A stretch of 43,628 nt of DNA from JANXQE01 sp035651635. Its GTDB lineage: Bacteria; Verrucomicrobiota; Verrucomicrobiia; Limisphaerales; UBA8199. Location: positions 1-43,628 of the forward strand of contig DASRFK010000025.1 in the NCBI GenBank assembly GCA_035651635.1. Reading direction: 5' to 3'. Positions 25,265-32,677 of the stretch are shown in pieces (the stretch's first letter is position 1; each line of letters opens with the position of its first letter). Made by a program: the position numbers and the translations under genes. The notes below the pieces were generated by a model. The model was not told where the DNA came from and searched no databases. It saw only the letters and a program-made list of their open reading frames with translations.

Positions 25265-26884
25265 ATGCATTGGCACCAGGAACCGGCTGCGGACGGGCTT
25301 ACGCGCTTGCGTTTTGGAGTGCGGCGCTTTGCGCCGCTTTCCGTCCCGGTGCGATCCCGGAAAAGCGCCGCACAGCGGCGCCGTCCAAAACCTTCGGGGT
25401 CCCGTAAGGTTCATGCAAAGCTTGGGCGTTTTTTTGGCGCATTTCTCATGGCAGCCGGTCTGCTGCCTCAGATGAGCGCCGCCGCTGTTCCTCCGCCCCT
25501 GCCCTTTGGTCCCGTACCCACGGCCCGCCAACTCCGCTGGCATGAAATGGAGTTCTACGGTTTCGTGCACTTCACCGTAAATACGTTCACCGATAAGGAA
25601 TGGGGTTATGGCGACGAATCCGAATCGGTCTTCAATCCCACCGACTTCAGCGCCGACCAAATCGCGAACACAGCGCAACAGGGCGGGATGAAGGGCCTGA
25701 TCCTGACGGCCAAACATCATGACGGGTTTTGTTTATGGCCCAGCCAGTATACGGAACATTCGGTCAAAAACAGCCCGTGGAAAAATGGCAAAGGGGATGT
25801 GGTCAAAGAACTCTCGGAAGCTTGCCGGCGCCATGGGCTGCGTTTCGGCGTTTATCTCTCGCCCTGGGACCGTAATAACAAGGACTACGGACGGCCGGAG
25901 TACATCACGTATTACCGCAATCAGCTACGAGAGTTGCTGACCCACTATGGCGATATCTTCACCGTTTGGTTCGATGGCGCCAATGGCGGGGACGGTTTTT
26001 ACGGGGGCGCGCGGGAGACGCGCAAAATCGATGCTCGCACCTATTATGATTGGGATAACACTCGTCAAATGGTGCGCCAGTTGATGCCGATGGCAGTGAT
26101 GTTCAGTGATGCCGGGCCGGACTTCCGTTGGGTGGGGAACGAGTCGGGCATCGCCGGCGATCCCTGCTGGGCGACCTTGAACGCCGCCGGGCGGTATCCG
26201 GGCGGCACTAGCAAGGGCCTTAACTCCGGCGAACGCCCAGGAACCGATTGGATCCCGGCCGAATGTGACGTTTCCATCCGGCCCGGCTGGTTTTATCACG
26301 CCACAGAAGACGCGCGCGTAAAATCCCCCGCCGAACTACTCGACATCTACTACAAATCGGTCGGCCGCGGCGCCTGTTTGAACCTCAACCTGCCTCCGGA
26401 CCGCCGCGGGCAAATTCATGACGAGGATGTCCGCTCGCTTCAGGAATTTCATCGCATTTTGCAGGAAACCTTCGCCCATAACCTGGCAGAAAAAGGGCGT
26501 TTGAAGGCCAGCAACGTGCGTGGAGGATCAAGACAATTTGGCCCGGAGAACCTGGTGCGCGCCCATCGCGGGAAGTATTGGTCTACCGACGATTCAGTCA
26601 CCACGCCCGAACTGGTTCTCGAGTTTCCGCACCCCGTCGGTTTCAACGTGGTCAGCCTGCGCGAATTTTTGCCGCTCGGACAACGCATTGAGGCCTTTGC
26701 TCTCGACCAATGGAAAGACGGTACTTGGGTGGAGTTTGCAAAGGGTACGAGCATTGGGAACCATAGGCTTATTCGCGGTGAGTACATCAGCTCGGACAAG
26801 ATCCGGCTGCGGATCACTCAAGCCTCAGTTTGTCCCGCGCTCTCCGAATTTGGGCTCTTCATCGAGCCTGAGCGCGCGCGCTAG
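25265..26884 (+). CDS. Secreted alpha-L-fucosidase (GH29) with C-terminal discoidin-like domain
   Basis: The catalytic GH29 domain is clear: WHEMEFYGFVHFTVNTFTDK, KGLILTAKHHDGFCLWPS, RFGVYLSPWDRN, and the nucleophile Asp in TVWFDGANG. The last about 110 residues resemble an F5/8-type carbohydrate-binding module. It would remove alpha-L-fucose from glycans outside the cytoplasm. The start is uncertain. ATG at 25265 (540 residues, 4 bases after the upstream stop) reads through a palindromic repeat to give an arginine-rich extension before a plausible signal peptide (KLGRFFGAFLMAAGLL...SAAA). ATG at 25448 avoids the repeat but leaves only a short charge-free leader. Confidence 0.85.
   Translation: MHWHQEPAADGLTRLRFGVRRFAPLSVPVRSRKSAAQRRRPKPSGSRKVHAKLGRFFGAFLMAAGLLPQMSAAAVPPPLPFGPVPTARQLRWHEMEFYGFVHFTVNTFTDKEWGYGDESESVFNPTDFSADQIANTAQQGGMKGLILTAKHHDGFCLWPSQYTEHSVKNSPWKNGKGDVVKELSEACRRHGLRFGVYLSPWDRNNKDYGRPEYITYYRNQLRELLTHYGDIFTVWFDGANGGDGFYGGARETRKIDARTYYDWDNTRQMVRQLMPMAVMFSDAGPDFRWVGNESGIAGDPCWATLNAAGRYPGGTSKGLNSGERPGTDWIPAECDVSIRPGWFYHATEDARVKSPAELLDIYYKSVGRGACLNLNLPPDRRGQIHDEDVRSLQEFHRILQETFAHNLAEKGRLKASNVRGGSRQFGPENLVRAHRGKYWSTDDSVTTPELVLEFPHPVGFNVVSLREFLPLGQRIEAFALDQWKDGTWVEFAKGTSIGNHRLIRGEYISSDKIRLRITQASVCPALSEFGLFIEPERAR
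25302..25400. repeat. Composite palindromic repeat (units B and A, mirror of 23791-23932)
   Basis: Bases 25302-25343 carry unit B (CGCGCTTGCGTTTTGGAGTG then CGGCGCTTTGCGCCGC), and 25359-25400 carry unit A reversed (GGAAAAGCGCCGCACAGCGG then CGCCGTCCAAAACCTTCGG). Together they are the mirror image of the A/B pair upstream of the deoxyhypusine synthase-like gene. The repeat overlaps the possible 5' coding part of the fucosidase gene. Confidence 0.75.
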
Positions 26885-26931
26885 TTGGTCCAAGGGTCCA
26901 AGGGCGTTGGTGTTTCTAAAGCTCGCCGGGC

Positions 26932-26960
26932 GTGGTAGGTTCCTGGAGAGCCTACACCAC
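26932..26960. terminator. Hairpin after the fucosidase gene, possible terminator
   Basis: GTGGTAGG (26932-26939) pairs with CCTACACCAC (26951-26960), with one bulged base and an 11-base loop, 48 bases after the fucosidase stop. There is no following T-run, so termination is uncertain. Confidence 0.35.
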
Positions 26961-27073
26961 AAATCCTGCTTTGGGACCATGAACACAATCGCACTGAATC
27001 CTCCTTTCTCTGGCTCGTCTCCTTCATCTGTGGTCGCCCTGAATCTGCGGGAGGGTCCTGAAGAGCGTTGGCC

Positions 27074-28639
27074 ATGATTGTCGTGCCGGTAATCGAACGC
27101 GAGCTGCGGGCGGTCGCGCGCCAGACCCTCACGTATAATCTGCGCGTTTTGGGCGTGCTCGCGCTAGTGACGGTGCTGGGCCTGTTTTGGCTCAGGGGCA
27201 ACGCCGGACCAGGGGTAGGTGGCCAGTTGTTCACGGAGTTCCACACCACGTTGTTTTTCGGAATCTGGTTCCTGGTGCCGTTTCTAACGGCCGATTGCAT
27301 CAGCCGTGAACGCCGGGAAGGGACCTTGCCTTTGCTGTTCCTGACCCGGTTAAGCCCGGCGGAGTTGGTATACGCCAAAGGCCTGGTTCATGGGCTGCGC
27401 TCGCTCACGCTGTGGCTTGGGGTCCTGCCCGTTTTTACAATATGTTTTTTGGCCGGTGGTGTGGGTTGGGTCGAGGTGGTCCTCTCGGCGCTGGTGAATC
27501 TTAGTTCCATTTGCCTGGCCCTGAGCGCCGGGATTGTCGCCTCCTGCCGGACCCGCGTGTGGACGCGGGCTTTGGCGGGCTCAGCCGCCATCGGGTTTCT
27601 CTTCTTCCTTTGCTTCGTAGGCCTGCTGCCCTGGACGTTGGAAATGTCGCCGGCGACGATTAAGTTAGCGGGACGTTTGCCGGCGGACGAACCCGGCGCC
27701 CTGTTCGAAAATGGTTTGGCCCTGGCCACTAACGATCAGGACGTATGGCAACAAGGGCTGGCTTGGCTGGGAACCGGTCCGGCGCCTTTGGTTCGCTGCT
27801 ACGCCGCCGCGGCGGTTTTATCCCTTTGCGCGCTTTATCTTTTGTTCCGATTCAGCGCGTGGAATCTCGAGCGAAGCTGGCGGGATCGGCCCGAATCAAG
27901 GCGGGTGCTTTGGTTGAAAAACCGTTTCTTCAAACCCTTGGTTTTCCGAAAGCAATTGCGGGCGTGGCTGCGCTGGCAGTTGCAACGGAATCCCGTGGGC
28001 TGGTTGGAACAAAGAAGCTGGAGCGGGCGTTTGGTGGTTTGGAGCTGGTTCGCAGTGGTGACGTGCGTTTATTCGAGCCTGTTTGGCAATCTCCCGTTGT
28101 ATCAACGGAGCTTCCATCTGGTGCAGAGCATTCTGGGCATGCTTCTGGCCGCGAGCATTGCCGTCGCCGCCGCCAGCAGTTTCCGGCGCGAACGCGAGAC
28201 CGGCGTGTTGGAATTGCTGCTGGTTGCGCCGCTGCGCGAGCGGCAAATCATTGCCGGACGGCTGCGCGGTCTCTGGGGCCAGTTCCTGCCCGCGATCGGC
28301 TTGCTGTTCGCCGTGTGGCTCTACGGCGCCACTTTTTTATCTTCGGTGAACGAATTGCCATTCGTGTTCAGTTACGCAGTGACATTCGCGACGCTGCCGG
28401 TGGTCGGCTTATACTTTTCTCTCGTCAGGACGAACTTCATCGCCGCGCTGCTCTGGACGCTGCTGGTCCAGATGATTTTGCCCGCCGTCGGCCTGGTTCT
28501 TCTCGGGCTGGATCAATTCCCCGAGCCGTCACCCTGGACGAATTGTTTACTCCAGGCCTGTTTTCAGCTCGGACTGGCCAGCCTTCTTGGCTGGCGCCTC
28601 CTCGTGCTGCTGAAAAAACGCGCCTTTGTGACGAGTTAG
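27074..28639 (+). CDS. ABC-2 type transporter permease-like membrane protein
   Basis: This 521-residue, very hydrophobic protein has two similar halves, each opening with a soluble stretch and the pattern SRERREGTLPLLFLTRLSPAELVYAKG (first half, near residue 75) or FRRERETGVLELLLVAPLRERQIIAGR (second half, near residue 375). The E-x-G-(T/V)-L-x-L-L...K/R-G pattern marks ABC-2 family permeases. Around ten membrane segments are expected. No ATPase gene is adjacent, so its partner must be encoded elsewhere. ATG at 27074 is preferred to TTG at 27068. It follows the fucosidase gene by 189 bases. Confidence 0.82.
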   Translation: MIVVPVIERELRAVARQTLTYNLRVLGVLALVTVLGLFWLRGNAGPGVGGQLFTEFHTTLFFGIWFLVPFLTADCISRERREGTLPLLFLTRLSPAELVYAKGLVHGLRSLTLWLGVLPVFTICFLAGGVGWVEVVLSALVNLSSICLALSAGIVASCRTRVWTRALAGSAAIGFLFFLCFVGLLPWTLEMSPATIKLAGRLPADEPGALFENGLALATNDQDVWQQGLAWLGTGPAPLVRCYAAAAVLSLCALYLLFRFSAWNLERSWRDRPESRRVLWLKNRFFKPLVFRKQLRAWLRWQLQRNPVGWLEQRSWSGRLVVWSWFAVVTCVYSSLFGNLPLYQRSFHLVQSILGMLLAASIAVAAASSFRRERETGVLELLLVAPLRERQIIAGRLRGLWGQFLPAIGLLFAVWLYGATFLSSVNELPFVFSYAVTFATLPVVGLYFSLVRTNFIAALLWTLLVQMILPAVGLVLLGLDQFPEPSPWTNCLLQACFQLGLASLLGWRLLVLLKKRAFVTS

Positions 28640-28736
28640 TTAACCATTCAGAACCGGAGGATCCCCCGGCATGGTTTTCGGGATTAGTACAATGAGAGTT
28701 GCCGACGTGCGGGCGGTTGCGACGTTTGAGTCCGGA

Positions 28737-30647
28737 TCATGGCTTACTTTCGCTCACACTCGAATGATCCCGCAACAGTGTCGGCTCGAGCCACAATCCC
28801 CAATTTCCACCGTTCCTCTCAGTGGCCTGTTCGACGATGAGTTCCAATGTCTTCGCGCCAGAGATGTCCAAGTCGTACCTTGGACGAGTTGCGTCTTGGA
28901 TCGGTTTCGAACGGAAGATTTCGTTGCCGTCGGCCCTTATGACGAAAATGACCCCGAACGCACGGGATTGATGAGCTGTGTGCAAGCCGGCTTCGCCGTG
29001 TAACCTCGTCCATTTGCCGCCCAGGTTGAAGAGGTACCTGGAGGGTGCGTGGGCATAGAAGCCGGTGGCAAAGACTTTGCCGCAATCCAACAAGGCAGAA
29101 GCCACTTCCGAGTTGGAGGGGATGCGATTGGCAGCCGGTGCAAGCCACCCGACTTCAGCCACCTCAGGAGCAGCGTCGCCCAGAGGCAGTTCGCTTACTT
29201 GTCGCGAAACCATCGCAGGAATGACTTTGCGCTTGTCTTGTAATGTGCCAACGAGCTTGCGGGCGATCCATTTGGCCTGGTCAGGGACGTTGCCATTCTC
29301 GAGTTCCGCCAAGGCGGTTTCGGCTTCTTTGCGGTCGTTTCGTCCCACTGCCGCCGCAATCACTTCCAGGGCTTTGCGCGTTTCCCATTGAGTCAAGTCA
29401 ACCGAGCCATCGCCGTTCACGCTGAAACCAAGGTGACGTTCGGACACAGCTCCGTTGGCGTGACAGAACTCGACGCGCAAGTCGCCGTTTGCGCACCGTG
29501 CCAAATCGCTGACTTCAATGGCGAAGCGGCCTTGGTCATCGGGCACGGAAGTGGCCGTTGGAGCCCGGTATCCACCGTCCAGCGTTGAGTCGAAGTAGGC
29601 GATGGCCGCGTAAACAGGTGGTTCGCCCGTAACCGTGCCCTCGAGTCGCAACGCACCTCTCCGGCCGGCCAGATCGGAACGTGTGACGTTGGTGGACAAC
29701 AGCAGGTCGCAGCGTGCCAGTTCGCCTGGTTTGTTCTGCTCTTTATCCGAGCCGTTGAACAACGGACGGCTCGCCAAGCGCATCGCGCTGGCCATGGTGA
29801 GAAACGAGCCACGCCCTTCGCCGCGCTTTTCTTCACGGTAAGTATGATTTCCCATGCCCATCAGGGATGTACCTAGCGCTTTCTCATCCCAGCGTTCGCC
29901 GCAATGCGGCAAAGCGAAGGCGTGACCGAGTTCGTGAGCTATGCCGCCGAGGAAGATCGTTGTGTGTTTGCCGAGAGACATATCGCCGTATTCGCCGTCG
30001 TTGAGAATCGGCTCTTTCCTGGTCAGATTTGCCAGGTCCTGCATCGACCAATCGGCCGCAAAGCACAAACCGCTCTCCTGGGTCCAACTGCCAAAGTAAG
30101 GCGAGTGATGACGAAACGTGCCTGCTTTTGCGTCGTACGTGGCCAGGTGACAGAAGATGAGCACGGTCTCACGATCGACAGAAATACCCGCGCGTTCGAG
30201 GACTGTACGGCATTCGCTTTTGACCATTTCGCCGCCTCGTGGATCCCCAGTGTTTCCGCCGTTTCTATCTCGCCAGCGGGGAAAATCAGATTCCGGTTCC
30301 TTGCCTTTTACCAAATGAATGATGAGCTTGCCTTGGGGATCGCGCGCGAGGGTGAAGGTCTTGGGACCAAACCCCAATCGTTTCATATTGTCGCCATAGA
30401 AGCTCTGGATATCCTCCAGGATGGCGTTCAGCCGCTGCTCATAATTTGACGCCGGCTCGCGGTCCGAAGGCGTGAAGTACACAACGTGCAGCCTTTTCGG
30501 CGCAGTCGTAGGGCGAGTCCCGTGATAGGCATCAATTATTTTGAGCGCCATGGCTGCCTGCTCTGATTCGGGGACAGGCATGACGGCAGCGTGGGTGGAG
30601 AAACTGATAACTGCCCCCGAGACCAGGGTGATGAAGAAAAGGCGCAT
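28737..30647 (-). CDS. Secreted metzincin-like zinc metalloprotease with NPCBM-type domain
   Basis: The product has about 636 residues and a signal peptide (MRLFFITLVSGAVISFSTHA). A zinc site of the HExxHxxxxxH type is clear (HELGHAFALPH, about residues 238-248), with a possible Met-turn SLMGMG near 266. This suggests a metzincin-like peptidase. The C-terminal region (about 490-630: GFYAHAPSRYLFNLGGKW...RAFGVIFVIRADGNEIFRS) resembles NPCBM/discoidin-like carbohydrate-binding domains. ATG at 30647 is chosen because AGGGG lies 9 bases upstream; 30653 and 30668 (GTG) are alternatives. No specific family name is claimed. It is transcribed alone, downstream of coxB. Confidence 0.75.
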   Translation of the reverse strand: MRLFFITLVSGAVISFSTHAAVMPVPESEQAAMALKIIDAYHGTRPTTAPKRLHVVYFTPSDREPASNYEQRLNAILEDIQSFYGDNMKRLGFGPKTFTLARDPQGKLIIHLVKGKEPESDFPRWRDRNGGNTGDPRGGEMVKSECRTVLERAGISVDRETVLIFCHLATYDAKAGTFRHHSPYFGSWTQESGLCFAADWSMQDLANLTRKEPILNDGEYGDMSLGKHTTIFLGGIAHELGHAFALPHCGERWDEKALGTSLMGMGNHTYREEKRGEGRGSFLTMASAMRLASRPLFNGSDKEQNKPGELARCDLLLSTNVTRSDLAGRRGALRLEGTVTGEPPVYAAIAYFDSTLDGGYRAPTATSVPDDQGRFAIEVSDLARCANGDLRVEFCHANGAVSERHLGFSVNGDGSVDLTQWETRKALEVIAAAVGRNDRKEAETALAELENGNVPDQAKWIARKLVGTLQDKRKVIPAMVSRQVSELPLGDAAPEVAEVGWLAPAANRIPSNSEVASALLDCGKVFATGFYAHAPSRYLFNLGGKWTRLHGEAGLHTAHQSRAFGVIFVIRADGNEIFRSKPIQDATRPRYDLDISGAKTLELIVEQATERNGGNWGLWLEPTLLRDHSSVSESKP

Positions 30648-30703
30648 CTGCATTGACCCCTGGGCCACAAATAAACACCGGAATAACGAGGATCAAGTCT
30701 ATT

Positions 30704-30719
30704 GTGAACGTTCGTGAAC
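30704..30719. promoter_or_regulatory. GTGAACGTTCGTGAAC inverted-repeat motif, candidate operator
   Basis: Located in the 263-base gap between coxB and the metalloprotease gene, 57 bases upstream of the latter's start. It contains the perfect palindrome GAACGTTC followed by a second GAAC. The rest of the gap shows no gene. This is a weak call based on symmetry only. Confidence 0.25.
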
Positions 30720-30910
30720 TCCCACTGGAAATTCCTCCCGGCTTTTGCCGCACCGTAGCAAATTTGGGCCCGTGCGAAGGCGGGTCAAAATTCGCTGCTC
30801 TGTTTTTACTTCTCGCCGTTTAGTCGTACCGCGGATCTGCTCGATCGCGAGCCTGTTTACGAAGGATAGGGGAGCTCCGCTGGTCTGCGGCACGCGACAG
30901 GCCTGCGGCG

Positions 30911-31684
30911 TTATTCGAAGCTAGTGGCCGCTCCGACTTTGGAGGCCAGCCATTTATCGAATTTTTCCTGACTCTCGACCACCAGGAATCCGCTGGACAT
31001 TTGGGAGTGACTGTTGCCGCAAAGCTGGGCGCAATTGATCTGAAATCGGCCTTCGGTTGTTGGGCGGAACCAAATGGGGATTCGCATGCCGGGAATGGCA
31101 TCCTGGGTGACTCGCAGGGCAATTACCTTGAAGGAGTGAATGACGTCCTTGGAGGAGATATAAATAATGACGGGCTTGTTGAGGCCGTCGGCACCCTTTA
31201 CCAGCGGCACGTGAACCTCATTAGGGACCTGAATATCGTCTTTACCCTTGGGATCGTTGGGGTCGACCCCGAAGAGGTTCTCGGAGGTGACAAGGTCCAT
31301 GTTTTGCCTGCCAAACTCGCCGTCTTTGCCAGGGTAACGGAAGTTCCAGTTGAATTGTTGCGCCACCAGCTGAATGCGGGTGCTTTCACTTTCCTTCGGG
31401 AACTTCTCGACCGCCTTAGCCCAGAACGGCACCGCGACCGCCACGAGCAAAATACCCTCGACCAGCGCCACCGCCCCTTCGATGTAACTGGAGGCGTGAT
31501 TGCGCACGCCGAAATAATCGGCCTTGGGATTGCGCGATTGATGAAACCGAAACAGTGTGTAAGCGAAGTACGCCAGCCAGCCGACGAACAGGACGATCAT
31601 CAGCCAATGCACGTAAATGATCAAATTATCGACTTCTTGGCCGTGTTCAGAGGCCAACACCGGTAATCCGAGGAGTTTTGACAT
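30911..31684 (-). CDS. coxB: Cytochrome c oxidase subunit II
   Basis: This 257-residue membrane-anchored subunit accepts electrons through the binuclear CuA site. Two membrane helices (about 22-46 and 69-90) precede a cupredoxin domain. CuA ligands are visible: His183 (DVIHSF), Cys218, Cys222, His226 and Met229 in CAQLCGNSHSQM. Gln220 replaces the more common Glu. There is no fused cytochrome c domain, so the enzyme needs a separate electron donor. It is the last gene of the oxidase cluster, 21 bases after a small membrane protein, rather than preceding coxA as in many bacteria. Confidence 0.95.
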   Translation of the reverse strand: MSKLLGLPVLASEHGQEVDNLIIYVHWLMIVLFVGWLAYFAYTLFRFHQSRNPKADYFGVRNHASSYIEGAVALVEGILLVAVAVPFWAKAVEKFPKESESTRIQLVAQQFNWNFRYPGKDGEFGRQNMDLVTSENLFGVDPNDPKGKDDIQVPNEVHVPLVKGADGLNKPVIIYISSKDVIHSFKVIALRVTQDAIPGMRIPIWFRPTTEGRFQINCAQLCGNSHSQMSSGFLVVESQEKFDKWLASKVGAATSFE

Positions 31685-31705
31685 AGTAAGAGGTAAGGGC
31701 TCGAC

Positions 31706-32122
31706 TCAGCTTCGGCCGCGCGTTGCTAATGGCAGAGGGCTGGTTTGAGAGTGCGCGCAGCCTTTGCGCCGCTGGGCCAGGGCGGATTCCCGCTTTATTC
31801 CGCATCGCGGCAGTGGTTCATCGCTAAAATCAGCCGCTGATTCAGCGGCCACGGGCCAGTTGGCATCCCACGACTCTGCTAGCGCAGCCTCAGTGCGCGG
31901 CGTTGAGGCGGTGGAACGCCGAATCAGAAACACAAAAAAGCCCGCCACGCCACCCAGAACAAAGACAATCATTCCCAGCAGGCTCAGGATGCCCCAGTTC
32001 ATGCCGGCCGCCATGGCCGAATCCGATTGGCCGTAGCAGGCCGCGCAAGCCAAGAGCGAGCGTGGCAGGAGTGCCGCGCAGGCACCCACCACCGCCAACT
32101 TTGTGGCTATTCGCAGTTTCAT
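31706..32122 (-). CDS. Small membrane protein with CAAC motif, oxidase cluster
   Basis: This 138-residue product has an N-terminal hydrophobic leader ending in LLACAACYGQSDS, a second membrane segment (about residues 43-67) and a hydrophilic tail. A CxxC pair just after the leader could bind metal or undergo redox chemistry, but no function is known. It overlaps the upstream 69-residue gene by 4 bases (ATGA), so the two are translationally coupled, and is followed by coxB. The tail (from about residue 75) is compositionally odd and includes a 17-base palindrome, so the ancestral stop may have been earlier. Confidence 0.7.
   Translation of the reverse strand: MKLRIATKLAVVGACAALLPRSLLACAACYGQSDSAMAAGMNWGILSLLGMIVFVLGGVAGFFVFLIRRSTASTPRTEAALAESWDANWPVAAESAADFSDEPLPRCGIKRESALAQRRKGCAHSQTSPLPLATRGRS
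31833..31849. repeat. 17-bp palindrome in the tail of a small gene
   Basis: GCCGCTGATTCAGCGGC forms a perfect 8-bp stem around one central base. It lies within the unconstrained C-terminal coding part of the small oxidase-cluster gene. Confidence 0.35.
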
Positions 32123-32328
32123 AAGTACCCGACGTCTTTAGTCTTCTTCAGGAAATAGCGCTCGTAAACGATTAGCCCGATCGCCGCGATGATGGAGCCA
32201 ACACCGGCCAGTAACTCGCCCGCTGTGCCGCCGGGCGACCAGTAATTCCTCAGGGCCCAAATGCCGCAGCCGAAGGCCATGGCGCTGGCTGCGGTGATGA
32301 AAATCAGATGAAAAGCTTTCAGCGACAT
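32119..32328 (-). CDS. Small two-helix membrane protein, oxidase cluster
   Basis: This 69-residue product has two hydrophobic segments (about 5-26 and 38-56) and a basic C-terminus (ERYFLKKTKDVGYL). It starts 7 bases after the subunit IV gene stop and overlaps the next gene by 4 bases, so it is a genuine member of the oxidase operon. Function unknown; an accessory or assembly role is inferred from position only. Confidence 0.7.
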   Translation of the reverse strand: MSLKAFHLIFITAASAMAFGCGIWALRNYWSPGGTAGELLAGVGSIIAAIGLIVYERYFLKKTKDVGYL

Positions 32329-32335
32329 ATCTCAA

Positions 32336-32665
32336 TCAATGCGTCACCGTGTGCCAGGGGAAGTCGCCGAAGCTCCAAAGCGTCAGGAACATCAACCCGG
32401 CGAAAAAGAACGCGGTAAACGCCATGATGAAATAAATCATTTTGCGTTCGGAAATCAAATGCATGAAGTAGCAAGCCACCAGCGAGGCCTTGCAGATGGC
32501 AATGAAAAGAGCCACGCCAATATTGACCTCGCGGTTCCCGAAAGGAATGTACGACGCCCCGACGGTGATCAAGGTGCCGAACAGCAGCGCGTAAAAGACG
32601 AACAGATAGCGCCGGATATGATGGCTGAAATGATCGGCGGCTTGGTCGGTAGTATGCTCGCTCAT
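32336..32665 (-). CDS. coxD: Cytochrome c oxidase subunit IV
   Basis: This 109-residue membrane protein has three hydrophobic segments (about 23-42, 50-70, 77-98), with the pattern ICKASLVACYFMHL followed by a third helix. This is typical of the small prokaryotic subunit IV of caa3-type oxidases. It lies 12 bases downstream of coxC and 7 bases upstream of a small membrane gene. Subunit IV aids assembly or stability and carries no cofactor. Confidence 0.88.
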   Translation of the reverse strand: MSEHTTDQAADHFSHHIRRYLFVFYALLFGTLITVGASYIPFGNREVNIGVALFIAICKASLVACYFMHLISERKMIYFIMAFTAFFFAGLMFLTLWSFGDFPWHTVTH

Positions 32666-32677
32666 AAGCTCGAGGGG

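Noticed and set aside
23791..25400. CRISPR-like array from the repeated GCGGCGC units
   Set aside because: Only two units on each side, with a gene between them and inverted order; no regular spacers and no cas genes.
26881..27378. 165-codon minus-strand frame after the fucosidase
   Set aside because: Mostly antisense to the permease N-terminus; no family features.
27745..28695. 316-codon open frame on the plus strand
   Set aside because: Another frame of the ABC-2 permease; composition is arginine-rich and lacks any membrane pattern.
30699..30893. 64-codon minus-strand frame between coxB and the metalloprotease
   Set aside because: No start context, no hydrophobic or domain pattern, and it covers a probable regulatory gap.
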